From assembly GCA_002423545.1 (NCBI GenBank), contig DIWP01000044.1, forward strand, positions 21,298 to 82,282: 60,985 nucleotides of DNA. Direction: 5' to 3'. A program made the position numbers and the translations under genes. The notes below the pieces were generated by a model. It saw only the letters and a program-made list of their open reading frames with translations, made no database searches and had not been told where the DNA came from. Position 1 is the stretch's first letter; every line of letters begins with the position of its first letter. This DNA comes from Thermoleophilia bacterium UBA6103 (GTDB lineage Bacteria > Actinomycetota > Thermoleophilia > UBA2241). This document shows, piece by piece, positions 59,711 to 60,985 of this stretch.

Positions 59711-60634
59711 TCACACCTTCAGATAGCGGCGCATGGCGATGGCGCTGCCGACGGCGCCCAGCAGCGCCCCAAAGAGCACCAGCGTCGGCAGCATGCCCAG
59801 CGGCCAGACGCCGTTCTGCACCCACAGCGGGTACATCTGCACCGAGAGGAAGCGCAGCGACGATCCCTCGATCCAGTCGAAGACGGCGAAGTTGACGCCC
59901 CAGATGGCCAGCGCCGCCACCAGCGAGCCGATGAAGCCCGTGATGAAGCCCTCGAGCACGAACGGCCAGCGGATGAACCAGTTGGTGGCGCCCACCAGAC
60001 GCATGATCTCGATCTCGTTGCGGCGCGCGAAGATGGACAGGCGTACGGTGGTCATGATGAGCAGCACGCCGGCGATCGCGAACAGCGCCGTGCCGCCCCA
60101 CATCGCCTTGGTGACCAGACTGATGGTGCCGAGCATCTTGCGCACGGTCTCTTTGGCGTAGCTGACGCCGTCGGTCTTGCCCGGCGCCGAGTTGTCGACG
60201 ATGGGATCGTCGAAGAACCGCGCCGCCACCGCGTCGACCTGATTGGCGTCGTTGACGAAGATGCGGAACGACGCCGGCAGCGGGTTGGTCGTGAGGTTGG
60301 CCAGGAGCTGATCGGCGTTCTCGCCGAGGCGCTCCTTGAACTCCTCCAGAGCCTGATCCTCGGTGACGAAGCGATAGTTCTTGACCTCCGACATGTCGGC
60401 GATCCTCGCCTCCATGGCCTTGATCTCATTGGGTCCGGTGTCTTTCTTGATGAAGACCTCGATCATGACCCGGTTCTTGAGGCTCGTGGCGCCGCTGTTG
60501 AGGTTGTCCTGCATGACGAGGACGAGCCCCAGGGTGGCCATGCTGATGAACACCGTGAGGACGGCGGCCAGGCTCATGATCCAGTTGCGGCGCAACGACC
60601 CGAGGGCCTCGCGGAAGAAGAAGCCGAGCCTCAT
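59711..60634 (-). CDS. ftsX: Cell-division ABC transporter permease FtsX
   Basis: 307 residues, four membrane helices: one near the N-terminus (IMSLAAVLTVFISMATLGLV), then a periplasmic loop of about 120 residues, then three at the C-terminal half (TALFAIAGVLLIMTTVRLSI and others). RRNEIEIMRLVGATNWFIRW is the FtsX signature. With FtsE and the adjacent M23 protein it couples division to cell-wall hydrolysis. ATG 60634 overlaps the upstream stop (ATGA). Confidence 0.96.
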   Translation of the reverse strand: MRLGFFFREALGSLRRNWIMSLAAVLTVFISMATLGLVLVMQDNLNSGATSLKNRVMIEVFIKKDTGPNEIKAMEARIADMSEVKNYRFVTEDQALEEFKERLGENADQLLANLTTNPLPASFRIFVNDANQVDAVAARFFDDPIVDNSAPGKTDGVSYAKETVRKMLGTISLVTKAMWGGTALFAIAGVLLIMTTVRLSIFARRNEIEIMRLVGATNWFIRWPFVLEGFITGFIGSLVAALAIWGVNFAVFDWIEGSSLRFLSVQMYPLWVQNGVWPLGMLPTLVLFGALLGAVGSAIAMRRYLKV

Positions 60635-60985
60635 CGCCGGCCTCCCGAGTCGGGCAGGACCTGTTCGTCGGCCGGCGCGACCCGCTGCGCATCGCCGTCA
60701 CCGTCCGGCGCCGGCGTCTCGGCGGCCGGGCGGGCGCCGGCCGGGTCCGGGACCACAGGCTGCGCCGGGTAGCCGGTGGCCGGCTGTGGAGCGGTCTGGC
60801 CGGGCAGCGGCGGCGCGGCCTGGCCGGGCTGCGGCGGGTAGGCTACGGCCGGCTGGGCCCCGGTCTGGCCGGGCTGCGGCGCGTAGACGACCGGCGGCTG
60901 GATGCCGGGCTGGCCCGGCGCGGCCGGTCGTGCCGGCGGGGCGGACTGGTACTGGCCGGGCTGGCCGGGCGTGGCCGGCTGCGGG
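60631..60985 (-). CDS. ftsE: C-terminal Pro/Gln-rich tail of the gene upstream of ftsX, probably FtsE (partial)
   Basis: About 117 residues in the frame ending at TGA 60633-60631. Highly Pro/Gln/Gly/Ala-rich with repeats of the form PQPGQTG, PPQPGQA, PGQPGQY, then an acidic end (DGDGDAQRVAPADEQVLPDS). The ATPase domain lies beyond the window; identity as FtsE is inferred from the ATGA coupling with ftsX and the usual gene order. Such a long disordered tail is not part of standard FtsE. Confidence 0.65.
   Translation of the reverse strand, partial: PQPATPGQPGQYQSAPPARPAAPGQPGIQPPVVYAPQPGQTGAQPAVAYPPQPGQAAPPLPGQTAPQPATGYPAQPVVPDPAGARPAAETPAPDGDGDAQRVAPADEQVLPDSGGRR

Overview
The window is a strongly GC-rich bacterial chromosome segment, densely coded on both strands. 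Gene content points to an anaerobic, amino-acid-using member of the Actinomycetota, probably a Coriobacteriia- or Thermoleophilia-like lineage. The clues are a family 3 IMP dehydrogenase (GuaB3), the smpB-rnr-ctpA-M23-ftsX-ftsE order, glutamate dehydrogenase, a complete 4-hydroxybutyrate-to-crotonyl-CoA branch, a QueT transporter, and an Nramp-related Mg transporter behind an M-box riboswitch. The taxonomy is inference from gene content, not a computed placement.

Layout. 1-6.4 kb: the 5' part of gdhA, diverging from a 1437-residue PPDK-like dikinase that lacks the PEP/pyruvate barrel, then a GAPDH-like gene. 6.5-13 kb: a candidate small RNA, an operon of 4-hydroxybutyryl-CoA dehydratase, a CGGC-motif small protein, 4-hydroxybutyrate CoA-transferase and an iron-dependent alcohol dehydrogenase, a second candidate small RNA with terminator, and a second iron-type dehydrogenase. 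13-17.6 kb, minus strand: hypothetical protein, threonine aldolase, M29 aminopeptidase, membrane transglutaminase. 17.9-20 kb: dacF-like carboxypeptidase divergent from a membrane protein. 20-23.4 kb: guaB3-guaA followed directly by an MNT/HEPN pair. 23.7-26.4 kb: a WxL-like surface-protein locus, followed at 26.6-27.3 kb by a LuxR-type regulator with a degenerate receiver. 27.7-31 kb: HEAT-repeat protein, membrane GT2 glycosyltransferase, single-domain response regulator.

31-36.5 kb is the regulatory highlight. A PfkB kinase diverges from an M-box (Mg2+) riboswitch controlling a CBS/MgtE-N protein and an Nramp-related Mg transporter. Next comes a fluoride (crcB-motif) riboswitch controlling a CPA2-type antiporter. 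36.5-41.6 kb: zinc ribbon, CYTH-CHAD, SixA-like phosphatase and polyphosphate kinase (a polyphosphate module). 41.7-45.6 kb: CDF transporter, rdgB, rph, queT, and a murI whose second catalytic Cys is Ser. 45.8-50.1 kb: zinc ribbon, RNase J, RF3, a VapC remnant. 50.3-54.6 kb: tRNA-Arg(CCG), pterin carbinolamine dehydratase, secreted propeller, HAD-AIR-synthase fusion, small protein. 54.6-60.985 kb: smpB, rnr, ctpA, envC-like M23, ftsX and the Pro/Gln-rich tail of ftsE.

Several genes (661, 17623 minus, 19182, 46439) have a -10-like hexamer only 6-9 nt before the start codon and no Shine-Dalgarno, which suggests leaderless transcripts. I saw no IS element, CRISPR array or prophage.
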